Assembly: GCA_008828725.1 (NCBI GenBank)
Contig: MEHQ01002749.1
Location: 79,455-143,454, forward strand
Length of the DNA: 64,000 nt
Reading direction: 5' to 3'
From: Saccharina japonica
Lineage: Eukaryota > Sar > Phaeophyceae > Laminariales > Laminariaceae
Part shown: in pieces, positions 32,913 through 46,032 of the stretch
Position numbering within the stretch: position 1 is the stretch's first letter
Layout of the letters: every line of letters begins with the position of its first letter
Position numbers and translations under genes: made by a program
The notes under the pieces: model-generated
The model's input: only the letters and a program-made list of their open reading frames with translations
Told to the model about the DNA's origin: nothing
Database searches by the model: none

Positions 32913-33884
32913 TATAACTAGGCCACGCGTGGAGAGGGAGTGTTCATGGGGTTTTATTGTCGTTTTTTTCTGAAGAGGGTCAGGGCTTGGGCGAGGTATC
33001 AGAGCTAGCTCCTACAACTACGATCAAGTGGGCGGCCTCTCGAAAAAATTACGTGTACCCCTCTGGCGTGTGATGTATATATCATGCATCTACAGTAGTA
33101 CAGCAGTAGTATAGGGGCCCCTTTTGAGTTTTGTTTGAAGCGTCCGACGTAACATACGCCGCCCCCCGCCCACCAACGCACACAAATTGACGACTGTTAA
33201 AAAACAAAATGCTAGCGCTCGAGTTCCTTCCTAGCGAAAGCTACAGTAATGCATACCAGGTATATTACAACTCCCCTGGAAAAAACGAGCAGTATGGAAG
33301 GCAGACACTGAGATTTTTGCAGAAACAGAATAAGAAATTCGGCAGTCGTCGTCGAACTCACAGTGTACAACAACAGTAGAACGCGCCCACACTCTAAAAA
33401 AAGATAAGCCAACCTGAATCATCGGCCTTCCTGTTTCTTATTACAGAGTTGGGTGTCTTGTGCTACTACTACTACTGCTGCTGTAAGCTATCTTCCGAGA
33501 GTGTGTTGTTTTGGGGCTGAAAAGCGCCACACGCCTACTACTCGCCTAAGCTGTGCTGTCGTTGAGGGTCACACGGCCCACTTGGTATACAATACGCATT
33601 GAAGGCGTGATACCTTCGCACAGGCATGACACGGATACAAGAAGCACACATACATACATACGATGATCGTAAGCTCGAGAGATACACAAGACGCACCCCC
33701 TGCCTCCCTCCCCTGCACAATGTGGACTCTAAAAAAACCTTGTGGATACATTGAAGAATGTATAGCGCATCCTATTAGGCGTGCCAAACTGAGAGATTGT
33801 CGACAACTTTTGTGGGGTTTGCTATTTTTTTTTCTTCTTTCATCCCATTTGTTATCTTCGCACTTCTTCTGTCTTTACACCTCG

Positions 33885-34440
33885 GAGATATCATGATCTA
33901 TCTATCTACAGATCATCTAGATGATCTAGTTCATCACCTACCTGCCGTTGTGAGAGGTTGTGCTGGATCTGTATACTGTAGAACATATCCAACCCATGAA
34001 AATCGTGCTAGATCATGCAGATTACACGGGTCCCACCCGCGACAAAATGAGCTAGAAGATCATACGTATACAAGATCGGAAAAATATCCGCCTTGGACAA
34101 GGGCGCACAAAAAAAAGTTATCGACACCACACACCCCCCCCCCCTATATTGGAGGGAAGAAACCGGACCGTTGTGATCCCAGAAAACAATAAGTCAAGTT
34201 TTTTTTTAATTACCCCCCCCCCCGACCAGCGAAAAAAAAATAGGGGGGTCTCTAAAACCAAGTTAAAAAAGGGAACAAAAAACGAAAAAAAATGTTTTTT
34301 GCTCATTTCGTCCTGTGATCACAGCGATCCGGTTTGTTTTTCATTCTGACCTTCCTACGTGTGTGGTGTCGTTTTCTTTTTTTTTTGTGCGCCCTTGCCT
34401 TGGACGATCTACAGGAGATCATCAAGTGAGAATCGATGCT
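33885..34440 (-). repeat. R6 repeat copy 2, interrupted by R8
   Basis: The minus strand reads ATCTGCATGATCTAGCACGA, CCAGCACAACCTCTCACAAC and GATCATCTAGATGATCTGTA, matching copy 1 at 12130. At its upstream end it is split by the R8 element at 34099, after which GATCTACAGGAGATCATC continues. Confidence 0.6.
34099..34396. mobile_element. R8 Mutator-like MITE
   Basis: 298 bases. Ends AAGGGCGCACAAAAAAAA and its inverse TTTTTTTTGTGCGCCCTT; inner arms GACACCACACAC/GTGTGTGGTGTC and AAACCGGA/TCCGGTTT are also inverted. The flanks GCCTTGGAC (34090-34098) and GCCTTGGAC (34397-34405) form an exact nine-base target duplication, the hallmark of Mutator-like elements. A relative without clear ends lies at about 51556-51750. 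Confidence 0.85.
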
Positions 34441-35687
34441 CTCGTCCGAGGTTTACGTTATGACAATGCCTGGCGAGATGGGAACAACAACAAACAATTA
34501 ATAACTGCCGTTTTTTTTGTTTCGGGGTTCACAGGTATTATTGTAGGTATCAATCACACTCTGGATTTAAGGTCTCTCTCGGCAGCCTGGATCTTGAATG
34601 CGCCCGTTTCATTTTCTATACTGTATTAGAGAAGACTGGATGAGCTTGGGTCACGAGACCATCAACCAGCGGTCGCTATAGAACAGCGCCACACGGGTCG
34701 ATGCATGCCTCGCATACAGCACAGTATACGTATATACGTGCATGGGTCCATATGAGAGCAAGAAGTATCCCAGTGGTAGTAAAAGTAACTGAGGTTCACA
34801 CTTGTTTGGGCAACACACGAACACAACTTCTTCATTACGTACAGCAGTACAGTACACTTACTTGTGAAATGATATAGGCACACATGTCACGTGACACACA
34901 AGATCCTGCAGTAGTACGAGGTACATATTCATACAACGATACACGACTACTATCTATCTGCGTCATCTGTCGAACGCATTCATTCGCAGCTACTCGTAGC
35001 AGCTCTCGACATACATACATACTACGTGTGAGATCCGAACTCCGGTTGATGACATACAAGCCTAGAATACCCGTGTCTGTCTGTGATCTCTCTCTACCCA
35101 ACCAAGGAGAAATGTATCAGGCAGCGCAGGATCGTCCAGGCGTGACATTTCGCCGCATTCAAATCGCCGCCTCGTACGTACAAACAAGTGCTGTTTGTTG
35201 TTGTTGTTGTGATACTGTATGAGTAGACAGACGGAGAAACACGTTACGTGGCCAAAGGCTAAACATTCAGTACCACCAGGTACGTGTCACAAGAAGCAGA
35301 GAAAAAACCACACATCGCAACATGTGACAGGGAGTTATGCCGTTTGTAGGAAGGAAGTGGCCACATAAATGCCAAACGTGCAAATCCATCTGTGGGGATC
35401 ACATCAAACCAAGGAGAAAAGATACGGAAGAAAATCGCAAAAAAAAAACACGAAAAAACTACGTAGTACGTGCCAGAAAGAAGCCCAAGAAAAAAAGAAC
35501 AGAAGAAAGAAAACATATTTTTCTCCGAACAAAATAAAGTTGAAGAAATTTGCTGGTGGTCCGGGTGGTGGTGCATACACACGAAACAACGGCAGCAACG
35601 CATATACTGGTACCAGGTAGGTACGTCGTCGTGAACACACACACATACACACACCGATACAAACAACTGCAGCAGGAGGAGCAGCCA

Positions 35688-35689
<2 letters not shown>

Positions 35690-35730
<41 letters not shown>
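35690..35730 (+). repeat. (CAG)n microsatellite upstream of gene B
   Basis: About 13 CAG units 70 bases before the chosen gene B start, in the same frame as that start. If translation began further upstream they would encode poly-Gln. Confidence 0.85.
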
Positions 35731-35798
35731 CAGGACGACACAGCAGCATACTGCGCGTATCATACACACGCGTGCCACCGTATACACGAGTAGTGCAC

Positions 35799-36019
35799 AT
35801 GGAGGCAACAGCAGCACCGACAGCACCGCTACTGGAAGGACTGATCACAGCAGCAGTGGCCCCCGCTGGCGACGAGGGCCTACCGATGGGAGCGGGCATG
35901 AGCGAGAATGCCGCGGACATGGTGGCGGATGTTGATGACACGGATGCCTTGCTGAAGCGCCACTTTCCGCGCTACTTCTTCGACGAGGAGGAGGACACCT
36001 ACCCATGCGATCTCAACAG
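35799..36019 (+). CDS. Gene B exon 1 (start)
   Basis: ATG in a TGCACATGGAGG context; donor CTCAACAG|GTAAGC. 73 codons plus two bases. Acidic and Ala-rich leader, then DALLKRHFPRYFFDEEEDTY. The frame stays open upstream through a poly-Gln stretch, so a longer N-terminus is possible. Confidence 0.7.
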
Positions 36020-39000
36020 GTAAGCCACAGAAGAGCAGAGAGTACTCGTACTTTTTGACATTCCCGCCATGATGTCCAGTAATGTAAGAAGCGTTTGTTC
36101 ATCAATAGGAAGGAGTAAGCGTTTATTATATTCACGGACATATTTTGTCTCAATACTTCGACAATTGTACGAGTACTCGTACCAGTGCGTACACACCGTT
36201 TCTATACCCGGAAATGTAATCACCGTTTAAATATTCATATTAGTATGAAAACAGTGCTTACATTTCCGGACATGTTGGCATGAACGCAAGAGAGAGAGAG
36301 AGAGCGCGAGCATGCACGTCTTTCTTTGGCCTTCACCACCCTGCTGTGTGGCAACACGTGCAACAACAAATACATACAGCAGGGCACACGTCGATGCCAA
36401 TCGCTTGCAAGGCAACCCCGCCACGACTGATGACTCCCAACACGAGCTACCCTTCCTTGGACTGCGCTGCAGCAACGTGACACAAGACTTACTCGTGCCC
36501 AAAGGAATACTAGCGACACACCAAGGACACACAGGAAAAAAATACGAGAAGTCTCGGTGGCGCAAATGGGTGGCGGCGCCTTGTACAAACTTACGAGTAC
36601 GACTGAAAATCATTTTTCTAATTCTGCCGCAGCCGAAAGACGACAACAGCAGTACACTGTGGCAGTTGAACCGCTCAGCGGCCGATCCGGCATGTGGTCG
36701 CTCGCTCATGAGAGAGCATCCTCACATCGCCACCAGCGCAATAGATGCGGAGGTGCCTGCACGGCATCGCAACACATGACACTCCGTGCTGCCACAGCCG
36801 CTTCACCTGGCACTCGTACAGCAGCAGCAGTAGTTTCAGCATTTTTTTTTTTTTTAACTGCCTGGTTCTGCCGTACGTACGTATGCGTAGACGGTTGAAC
36901 AGTTGAACCTGGTTGAACACATGCTGGCCCTCGGGTGATATCGTACGGGTTCGGAAATTGCGCACAGACAATGGATCGAAACAGATGAAGGTTCTAACTG
37001 TAGGTAATCTTTGCCCCCAAAGACGTTCTCAGCGTCGGTGCACCCTGATGGCTGTCGACCGCACAGCAAGCTGGCTTCGCTTTCTCTTCGATCTGCAGGC
37101 CCTCGGATAGGTGTGCGTATCATATAAAACCAGTATACTGGGGTGATGCTGAGCCACGGCAGCGCCACCCCGTCCTTACGTCGAGCAATGAAGAGAGGGT
37201 TTGCCCTATCTATACCTATCTACACGCATAGCGCTACCTGGCCTTGCGTGCTTTATTCGCGGGACAGCAACTTGCCACCGAAGCCAGCCGTAGCCATATA
37301 ATGGCTTCTTCGGTGCACACAGCAAGCAGCATAAAAAAAAATACAGTACGATACCGGCCCGCACCTACATAAATAACCAGAAATCGGGCTTTTTTAGGCT
37401 GACTTTCTTATTTGAGAAAGGGGTGTGTCCCAGACTAAATTCAGTATAATCGCTGTCGACTTTATTATTTCCCCCGTATAATGTTTAAAAGGCTGTGTTT
37501 CTTGTGGGGCACTTTCTTATGAGAGGGCCGGTAGTGTATACATGCACCAGATTTTCACAGAAACAATCGACACTGCTGGTGACTAAAAACACTCGCAGAA
37601 ACCAAAAACCGAAACTTGTGTGTGTCTTTTGAAGGTTGAGGTGGTTGCAAGGTAAGGGGAGAGACGCGTGCCACAACCAGCCCAGATCGAGTGCACGAGA
37701 CGCACAGGCACCTCTCTATCTAGACGATGCTACGTAGGACTTTTGTGGCTCCTCAATCGCTTCGTGCCCACCCGGCCAGTTCCGGCGTCCAGGCAATTAC
37801 GTACCAGGTATACAGTACAGGACGCCTACTGTAATAAGAAACAGGAAATCTGACCCAGACTGGATTTCTTATTCGAGAGAGGGTGCTTTTTAACACTAAG
37901 TTCAAGATAACGACTCCCGAATTTCTTATTCCCGTCCAAATCTCAGCCTGGCTTTTTTATTAGCCTGTTTCTTATCAGGTGTCCTGTACTCTATTTACAG
38001 TAAACGGTCTTTATTAGTCTAAAAAAAGTGTCTCGTACATGCCAGCGGGCGTAAAAAAAAGTAAGAACATGGTCCGTAGGAATACTACAGTACAGTATAT
38101 ACTCGTCGTATGATGGCAAGATATTGACCCGCAGACTTCACGGGTACGAGTACGAGTACTGTATTACGAGTACAGTAGTGTGTAAAGCTGGCAGATGCGG
38201 CCAATGCACAGCAGCAGCAGCATCAGCAACAGCAGGAAGGAGCCTTACTGGTCCCATAGAGGATGCAGGACAAACCGTACACGTATGATATCTCGTAGAA
38301 CCTCGATATCATGAAAATACTTGACGAGATGGAAGTTATTTGTCGCCTACGCACGCAAGGCCTACACGACACGTACGCGTACTTTCGCTTTGTTTTATTT
38401 GCGAGAAGCTTCTTCCGCATTCTCTGAGCGAATAAAAGGGCCGGGTGGTGGAAGCGACGAGACGCGGGGGCTGATCACGTATGTATGAGATACCACATTA
38501 TTATTATTATGCTTGCCATCCGACATGTGTAGTGTTGTTCCAAAAACGACTCAGGGAACAAAAGTGAAGAACTCTCCAGATCAAAAGCGTAGCAGTATCA
38601 TGCGAGCGACAAATCAAAACCGATGTGACGCAAATGGAAGGCTACCACATCCAACATCCTTCTATCTCACCCACCAAAAAGCGACCAACCCCCCCCCCCC
38701 GATGCACTCCCGAACAAGCATTTACCAAAAACCCGCTGTCCATAAATGGCTGGTTTATAACTGCTACATCATACCACAACCACTCAGTTCAGGCCATACC
38801 ACATCATACATACCAGCCAGTCAGCAGTGCAGCAGTACAGGACACCTACTTCGTATTATAATAAAAACCAGGAAATCTGGCCGCGGCTGGATTTCTTATC
38901 TGAGAGAGGGTGCTTTCTACGCTAACTTCAAGATAACGACTCTCGAATTCCTTGTTTTCCTCTAAATGTCAGCCTTGCTTTCTTATCAGCCTGTTTCTTA

Positions 39001-42000
39001 CTATTAATAGGTGTCCTGTACTGTACATATCATACCGTAGCATATCGTAACAGCAACAGCAATGGTGACTCGAGACGGCGGAAACGGCTCACACAAGCAG
39101 CGACTACTTATTGTTATTTGCCGAGTATGATGTGATGCGTATTTTTGTTCTTTTTGAGGAACATATTTCACAACAATGGAAACCGCGAAAAAAACTAAAA
39201 CGGAAGTGGGAAGGCCGGCGGGGGTGATCATACATAATGCAGCAACCTGTAGACAGATGCAACAATCGAGGGGTTGCGCGGTAGCTGGGACTAGAGTTTC
39301 AGAGACTGAGGGCGCCTGGAACAGCAGCAAGCGGCGACCTGCTGTGATCGCACTGTATGATATAACCCCCAGAACCCCCCAACCCCCCCCAAAGCCCCAA
39401 CCCTATATCGCCCTGCATGGGTGCTGTTGGGCTCGGCATTGTAATCTTCTGGAGGGGAGTAGGTCACAACAATTTGGCCCGTACTACTCCACTACTGTGG
39501 GTGGTATGATACCTACTGTTGTTACTACCGACTTTACTATAAGCTCCAATATAAGTTCCTGAGTGTAGGAAGTGTAGGAAGTGCAGTATTCACTTACATA
39601 TTATACGCACCCATATACTTCGTACCTAATGCATATAGGTGTATACATAGATAGACTACGAGGTATACTCTATTTGCTTGATGGCCTGAGAGTCCAAACC
39701 GAATGTGGCGCCCCGCCAGTCCTTCCCCGCTATCGTCGCTGGCTGGTCCACAATAAGGACGTTCCAGAAACCGCCCCGCACGGTGTGGAAAACCTTACCA
39801 TAGTTATGTGCACGAAAGCTGTAACAGTAGTATTAGCCCTCATCGAGTCATATGTACTGTATGTACCGTCAATGTTTTCCCACCCGCCAGTGCACACACA
39901 CACACGTTGTCCAATTGTGCTGTCTCTTTCTTGTTCTCGTTGTGTCTACGCTTACGCTGCCGTGCGTGCGCGCGGAGGTACATGGAAGACCAATCCTTCG
40001 CTCCTGGGTGCAACGGGGCAGCCATCAAAAGGTTAGTACAAGTAGAAGCAATGCTGTACTGCTGTTGTACTGTAGTACGCGTGTAGTGTGTCCTACGATA
40101 CGACAACTTCATTTTATTAGGATATGCTTTGTTCACAACATCATGGACTCAAATTTAAGGACCAAATATTGTTATTACGGGGGAACGTAGTTAGGGCCCG
40201 TTTTAACGAAGAAGAAAAAAAATCAATTTGGAAAAAAAATAATATCAAATCCGCTTTTCATTGGTCAACACACGCACCAGCACCAAAGATTAGGATCTTG
40301 GGGCATACTATTTGGTACTGGTGCGTGTGTTGACCAATTAAAAGCGAAATTGAATTTTATTTTTTCCAAATTGAATTTATTTTGTACTCGTTAATTCGGG
40401 CCCTTTTAACAGGACCAAATATGCTTACTAAAAATACTGTAATATATAGGTTTTAGTACACCAGATGGGTCCTGTTTACTATGCCCCCCCGTAATAGTAC
40501 TGTAATGACGCTAATGATACAAAGGGGTCATTCTATATTTGGTTCAGAGTGGTATCATACAGTACAGGCCACCTAATAAGAAACAGGAAATCTGGCCGAG
40601 GCTGGATTTCTTATCTGAGAGAGGGTGCTTTCTACCCTATTTTCAAGATAACGACTCTCGAATTTCTTATTTTCCCTCTAAATGCCACCCTGGCTTTCTT
40701 ATTGGCCTGCTTCTTATTACTGTAGGTGTCCTGTACCGCTGTACTACTTGTACATACGGCTACTGTAGTTCGTGGTGCCAAACGTCGACCCAAAATTCCT
40801 GAATAAAAGTCCCAATTTCTTTCGAGTGCTCTGCCGCTTATTATGCACGAGAAATGCACATTACACAATTTTGCCGGTGGTACGTATGAATGGACGCTCT
40901 CATGGTTGACTCAAACCTGTTAACACGCCACCACCCCCCCGCCCCGTTGCCGCGAACCGCCTACGTACACATGCTTTTAAATCCAATAAACGGAAAATCC
41001 ATCGTCGTGCAGCGAAGACGGTACGATGCGGTTGTTCTACATGAACTTCTACCTCGTCGATGGTGGCTTGCCGCTGTGCGGGTGTCCCTGCACCTGCTGC
41101 CTGGTGGGAGACCACCCGTATGACCTGGAGGTGGTCATTGTCGAGCTAGACTGGACAGGGGTAAGGGCCCGTATTAACGAACATTTGTTTTCGTTTGTTT
41201 GAGTTTTTTTTTTTTGTTCGTTTGTTTTGATTTGACCTGATTGGTCGAAACGTGAATAACCAGCAAGATATTTCGATTTCAAAACTGAGTAGTTCAATAA
41301 AATGGAATTCCACAAGAAGTCTTTTGGGACTTCTTTTGCTTTTTTTTCTGTTGAATTGGGAGTTCATCCAACTCGGCGTGGCGTGTTCCATGAAACCGAA
41401 GGAAGCCACGCAAACTTGAGCCATGTCGTCGACTGATTCAGAGGCGAGATCCACCATTCCCGAGAGGCACGGCCACCGGATCAGCCGCAGCGCGAGGTCC
41501 GACGGGCCCTAGCATAGGGTAGACCGCTTGCGGTGCCTAAAAAGTAACATAGGCCGTCGCAAATCCAATTTTTCACCCTCCTTTGCCTCCCAAACCACAC
41601 GAGCACCGACCAGGTCGCGACTTGGCGTAGAAGTTCGATCGCTGTATCCCCGTCGCTGCTGCCCGCGTTGGGCTTCGGGGCTGCGCCAGCCCACCCAAGA
41701 CATCCCTAGAGTGATAGCCTCCTAGCCGGTGCTGGCAGACATAATTTTCCGCTGGCAGCGGCGCCCCGGGGAGGACACAGGCCGTAGGTCGCCTCGTTGG
41801 TTACTCACGGGTGTTCGTTGACCCTTGTGCGTTATTCTCATTTTTTGACGCAATACACCATTCCTCGATAAGACCCAAACACGTTTTTCCAGGGAAATCG
41901 TATTCAAAACAAACGAAAAACAAAAATTGTTTTCCCATTTCAATAAAAAGTGATGTTCGTTAATACGGGCCCTAAGTCGCCGCATAATCGTTTTTTTTTT

Positions 42001-44443
42001 TTTTTTTTTCCAACCTGAAAACTTTGTGTGTGTGTGTGTGTGTTTTTTTTTGTTTTTGGTCCTGATTGCCACCCGACAACCGACGATGATATACTATGTT
42101 TCAAGGAGCATAATAACACGCTATTATTATATTTGTGATTTCGCGATCACTTTTCGAAGTACGTGCTACTTCTGAGCCAAAGCTAACCACACATTCCAGA
42201 CATTTTCTGCGCATTTCAAGTTCGCCAAGACAGACAGACAGACGCATGCTATATCATACATACATACATACATATATACATACCTGGTACATACATACGG
42301 TGTTGGGTTGCCTCCATACAGGTGTACGTTTTCTGAAAGCTCCACACTTGAGGATCTGTATACCATTACCATAACGTCTCACCCGAAAGCTGGCTTTGAG
42401 CAGTTTCGTTTACACGCTTAACCCCTTAAGAACTGGTCCCACGAATTTTGGGAAAACACTACTTGGAATTAGTGTGGAACCTTTTTTTCAGTTATGAATG
42501 GGTTCAGCCGGTGAGTACTCCCATGACCTACATTTAAGATAGGCCCACCGCCGAAGTATATGGCAATCACAAGGGGATACGTATTGCAATCCCCCTATAT
42601 GTTGAGGAGCCGCTCCGCTCCGTCTGCCAGAAAAAAACGCTTGGCACGAAGGTTACACCGCCATCGCAGCACGCGTCAGTTATTATTATAGCCGTGCGGG
42701 GCAGCTACCCCCCCCCCCATCCCTTCGCTTCGTGCAGAGACAATTTCCGACACGATCCACGTAATGTTCATAACGTAAGTACCGTTTACGGAACACCTAT
42801 ACTAATAATAATAAACCGAGCAATAAGAACGGCAGCCTTAATATTTACACGAAAACAGGAAGTTCTGGGGCTCGTCATGCTGAAGTTAGTGTAGGATTGC
42901 ACTCATTCTCAAATAAGAAATCCAGCCCGGAACCCAGCTTTCCTGTTTCTTACCAGGTTTTCTTATTGGGTTTCCAGTAATAATGTACATGAACACATGA
43001 ACATGCTGTAGATGATATACCCCTCCCAGTTCCGGCATTGTAGGGATGCGAGGGGTCTATGGGAATACGACTACTGCCATGCATGACATGCGGCTAATGA
43101 GTACACCCCCCCCCCCCTCCCTGCCATCTTCGTCCCCTTGCAGAATGTATCTGGCGTGCTATACGCACCTCACGGTAAACACGAGCACTTCTGGGTGCGG
43201 GGCCAGGAAGATCTGGAGGAGATCTTGGGGGGGGACGGGGGGTATGGGGTCAGACCCAAGGTGTTCATCAGTCGCGGGAAGCACGCGAGCTATCCTGTCA
43301 GCGGAAAAGGTGTGACAGGAGTGCTGTTGTTGCTGGGTGTCTTGTTGCCACATACAGAGTAGATGGCATGCAGTAGGTACAGTGTACAGCAGTAGCCTCT
43401 CTCAGCATACAGTAGATAGTATACAGTAGATACAGTAGATACAGTAGATAGCATACCGTAGGCACAGTAGGAGGCGTGCTAGATAGAGGTGTAGCACTTT
43501 GCGGCCAAACTACTTCTGAGACATCGGGCTCCTTAGCCCAATCTCGTAATAATGGAATTACACAGCAGTATTAATAGTGTTTTACTGCATTGTTTCGTGA
43601 TATGCTTACTGTAGGTGTCGCTCTGGGATTGTTCATCGAGTTTTGCACTTTTAGCAATGGGAGCTACTAAGTTACCGTGGCTGAACTCCAGCCATCTACA
43701 CTACATCCTTGCTTCAGGTAGCGGCCACAGCAATATAAGTAGGAGTAGTAGTGGTGGTGGTGGCAGTAGCAGTACTCGTAGCAGCAGTGGTGCTACCGTA
43801 GTATTGGGTAGTATCAATAGTAGAAATAGCAGTAGTATTGGTATTCGGAGTAGCAGTAGTAGTAGCAGTAGCAGCAGCAGTAGCAGTAGCAGCAGCAGCA
43901 GCAGTAGTAGCCGTAGCCGTAGCAGTAGTAGCAGGAGCAGTAGAAGCAGCAGTACTGTAAGTAGTAGTATAGCAGTGTTGCTACCGTAGTATTGGGAAGT
44001 AGTAGAAATATCATTAGTATTGGTATTCGGAGTAGCAGTAGCAGTAGCAGTAGCAGTAACAGTAGCAGTAGCAGTAGCAGTAAGTAGCAGTAGCAGTAGC
44101 AGTAGCAGTAGCAGTAGCAGTAGCAGTAGCAGTAGCAGTAGCAGTAGCAGTAGCAGTAGCAGTGGCAGTGCTGTAGTAGTAGCATGTACAGGGTATTTGT
44201 GACAGAGGATTTGCGCTAAAATATGGAGAAGATGATACTACGTATGCCGACAGAACAGCTACGACAACATAGCAGCAGAACACCCGATGGCAGCGGTGGG
44301 TATTGCGATGCACTTAGCGTAAGGTTCAGCTCCCAGGATCCCCATGGGGTAATGCTGACAATATCCGCCCCCCGCTATGCTTGTCATCGTCCGCCTGTCC
44401 GTGTGTGCATGTATGTGTGTCTGTATGTACGGCTGCATCATCG

Positions 44444-44488
<45 letters not shown>

Positions 44489-45977
44489 CCACCACCACCA
44501 CCACCATCATCACCATCACCATAATCATCATCATCATCATCATCACCATCACCATCAGTTCTTCGGATCTTTGGATTCGCCAACGACGTCTGCGACAAGC
44601 CGGTTGCGTCCGAGACCCCGTTCGTCCCGATGAATCAGGTTAGTCGTCTCGTTGTTGTCATGTTGGTCTACCCTATTCACTATTTACAGATTAACACCAG
44701 TACGTAGTAGAGGCCCTCTACGACAGGGCATGCATGCCCTATGCCCTCCTATCCCGAACAGTACCACTCTGTTCCGAAATATACGCACCTCTTGTACATT
44801 AATATTCAACAAAAACAGGTATTATATTGAGGGACAGAGTGGTGGTATACAACGGATTCTTATACATATTTCGGGAGAGAGTGGTACGTAGCAAGTTTCG
44901 TTTTTTGTCCAAAACGTCTTCTAGTGCGGCTCCTTAACGTCGCGGCACGCCATTTGTGTTTATTGAAATGTGTTTCCACTGCAAACCTAGGCCATCGAGT
45001 TGCACTCAAAGTCAGCTTCCGGGTGAAGTACATACCAGGTACAGCTAGCAGTGGTCCCTCTATAGTTCCGGTACGCGCCAGCAGGCGACAATACCGGCAC
45101 TATATCATAGCGGTAACCAACCGGCACTATTCCCCACACTAGCACACCGAGCGGTGAATCCCATCTCTGTGCCAACAAGCGATCCCACAGGCATTATTCG
45201 TAACGGACAGCCGGCACTATTAATACTAGTCAACCGGCACTATATGTGTACCGTTTATGACAGTTTTATTGTATATCACACCCCCTGGGGTGAATTTCGA
45301 AGCCAATTTTCTCGATCACCAGGGGGGCACAGACCACGGAAAAGGCGGCTTTCGGAGCATCTCGTCGAGATATTTCCATAGACGGGGGTGGGTCGCTCGG
45401 GGTTAGCGCTCGACCGATCGTCGAGCAAATCAGCGTTGAAATTCGTCCGAGGGGGTGTGGTATACAGTGTCATATACGGTAGTCAACCGGCGCTATATAG
45501 GGACCACTACTGCTGTATAGTGCACTGCTGTATGTATAGCCCCTTCAGTAAGGAGCTCTCAAAAAAATGGACGCAGGTGCGCCCCAATGGCAGGGAAAAA
45601 TGGACGCAGGTGCGCCCCAATGGCAGGGACGTTGTAATAGGATTGGGTGAGACACAGCAGAGTATCCCCTTGCAGGTTTAGTCTATTAAGCATTTTTGGT
45701 GTTACTTAACTCACTTTTCACATAGAAAATCAAGCGTAGCAGAGAAGCAGCTTTTATTGCTTCCCAGAGCCGTGATGACATACATCTGCCCGACGGGAGG
45801 GGTTCATACCCCTTCCGATCTTACAAATATCCCGAATACGAATGACATCCAGCTAATACGAAAACGGACTAGTTACCTTATTTTGAGGTAATTACCTTAT
45901 ATAGAGGTAATTACCGGCCTTCCAAGCCCATACCATTACAACGTGTCCCTATATCCAGCCAATCTTCTTTTTGCAAC

Positions 45978-46032
<55 letters not shown>

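Larger units (their letters stand above)
31051..35798. other. Spacer between genes A and B
   Basis: No supported gene. It holds R1 (31351), a partial R1 (about 32060-32115), R4 (32787), a diverged R2 (about 33290), R6 with an R8 insertion (33885-34440) and AGC/poly-T simple repeats. About 35240-35798 is the likely upstream and 5' untranslated region of gene B. Confidence 0.5.

Noticed and set aside
36913..37110. Possible extra gene B exon (frame with VHPDG, GTGTGCG donor)
   Set aside because: Exon 1 and the exon at 39978 already join in phase and this frame adds no family motif.
43814..44313. Ser-, Leu/Tyr/Cys- and Ala/Thr-repeat frames
   Set aside because: They come from the AGT/AGC satellite in intron 4 of gene B.
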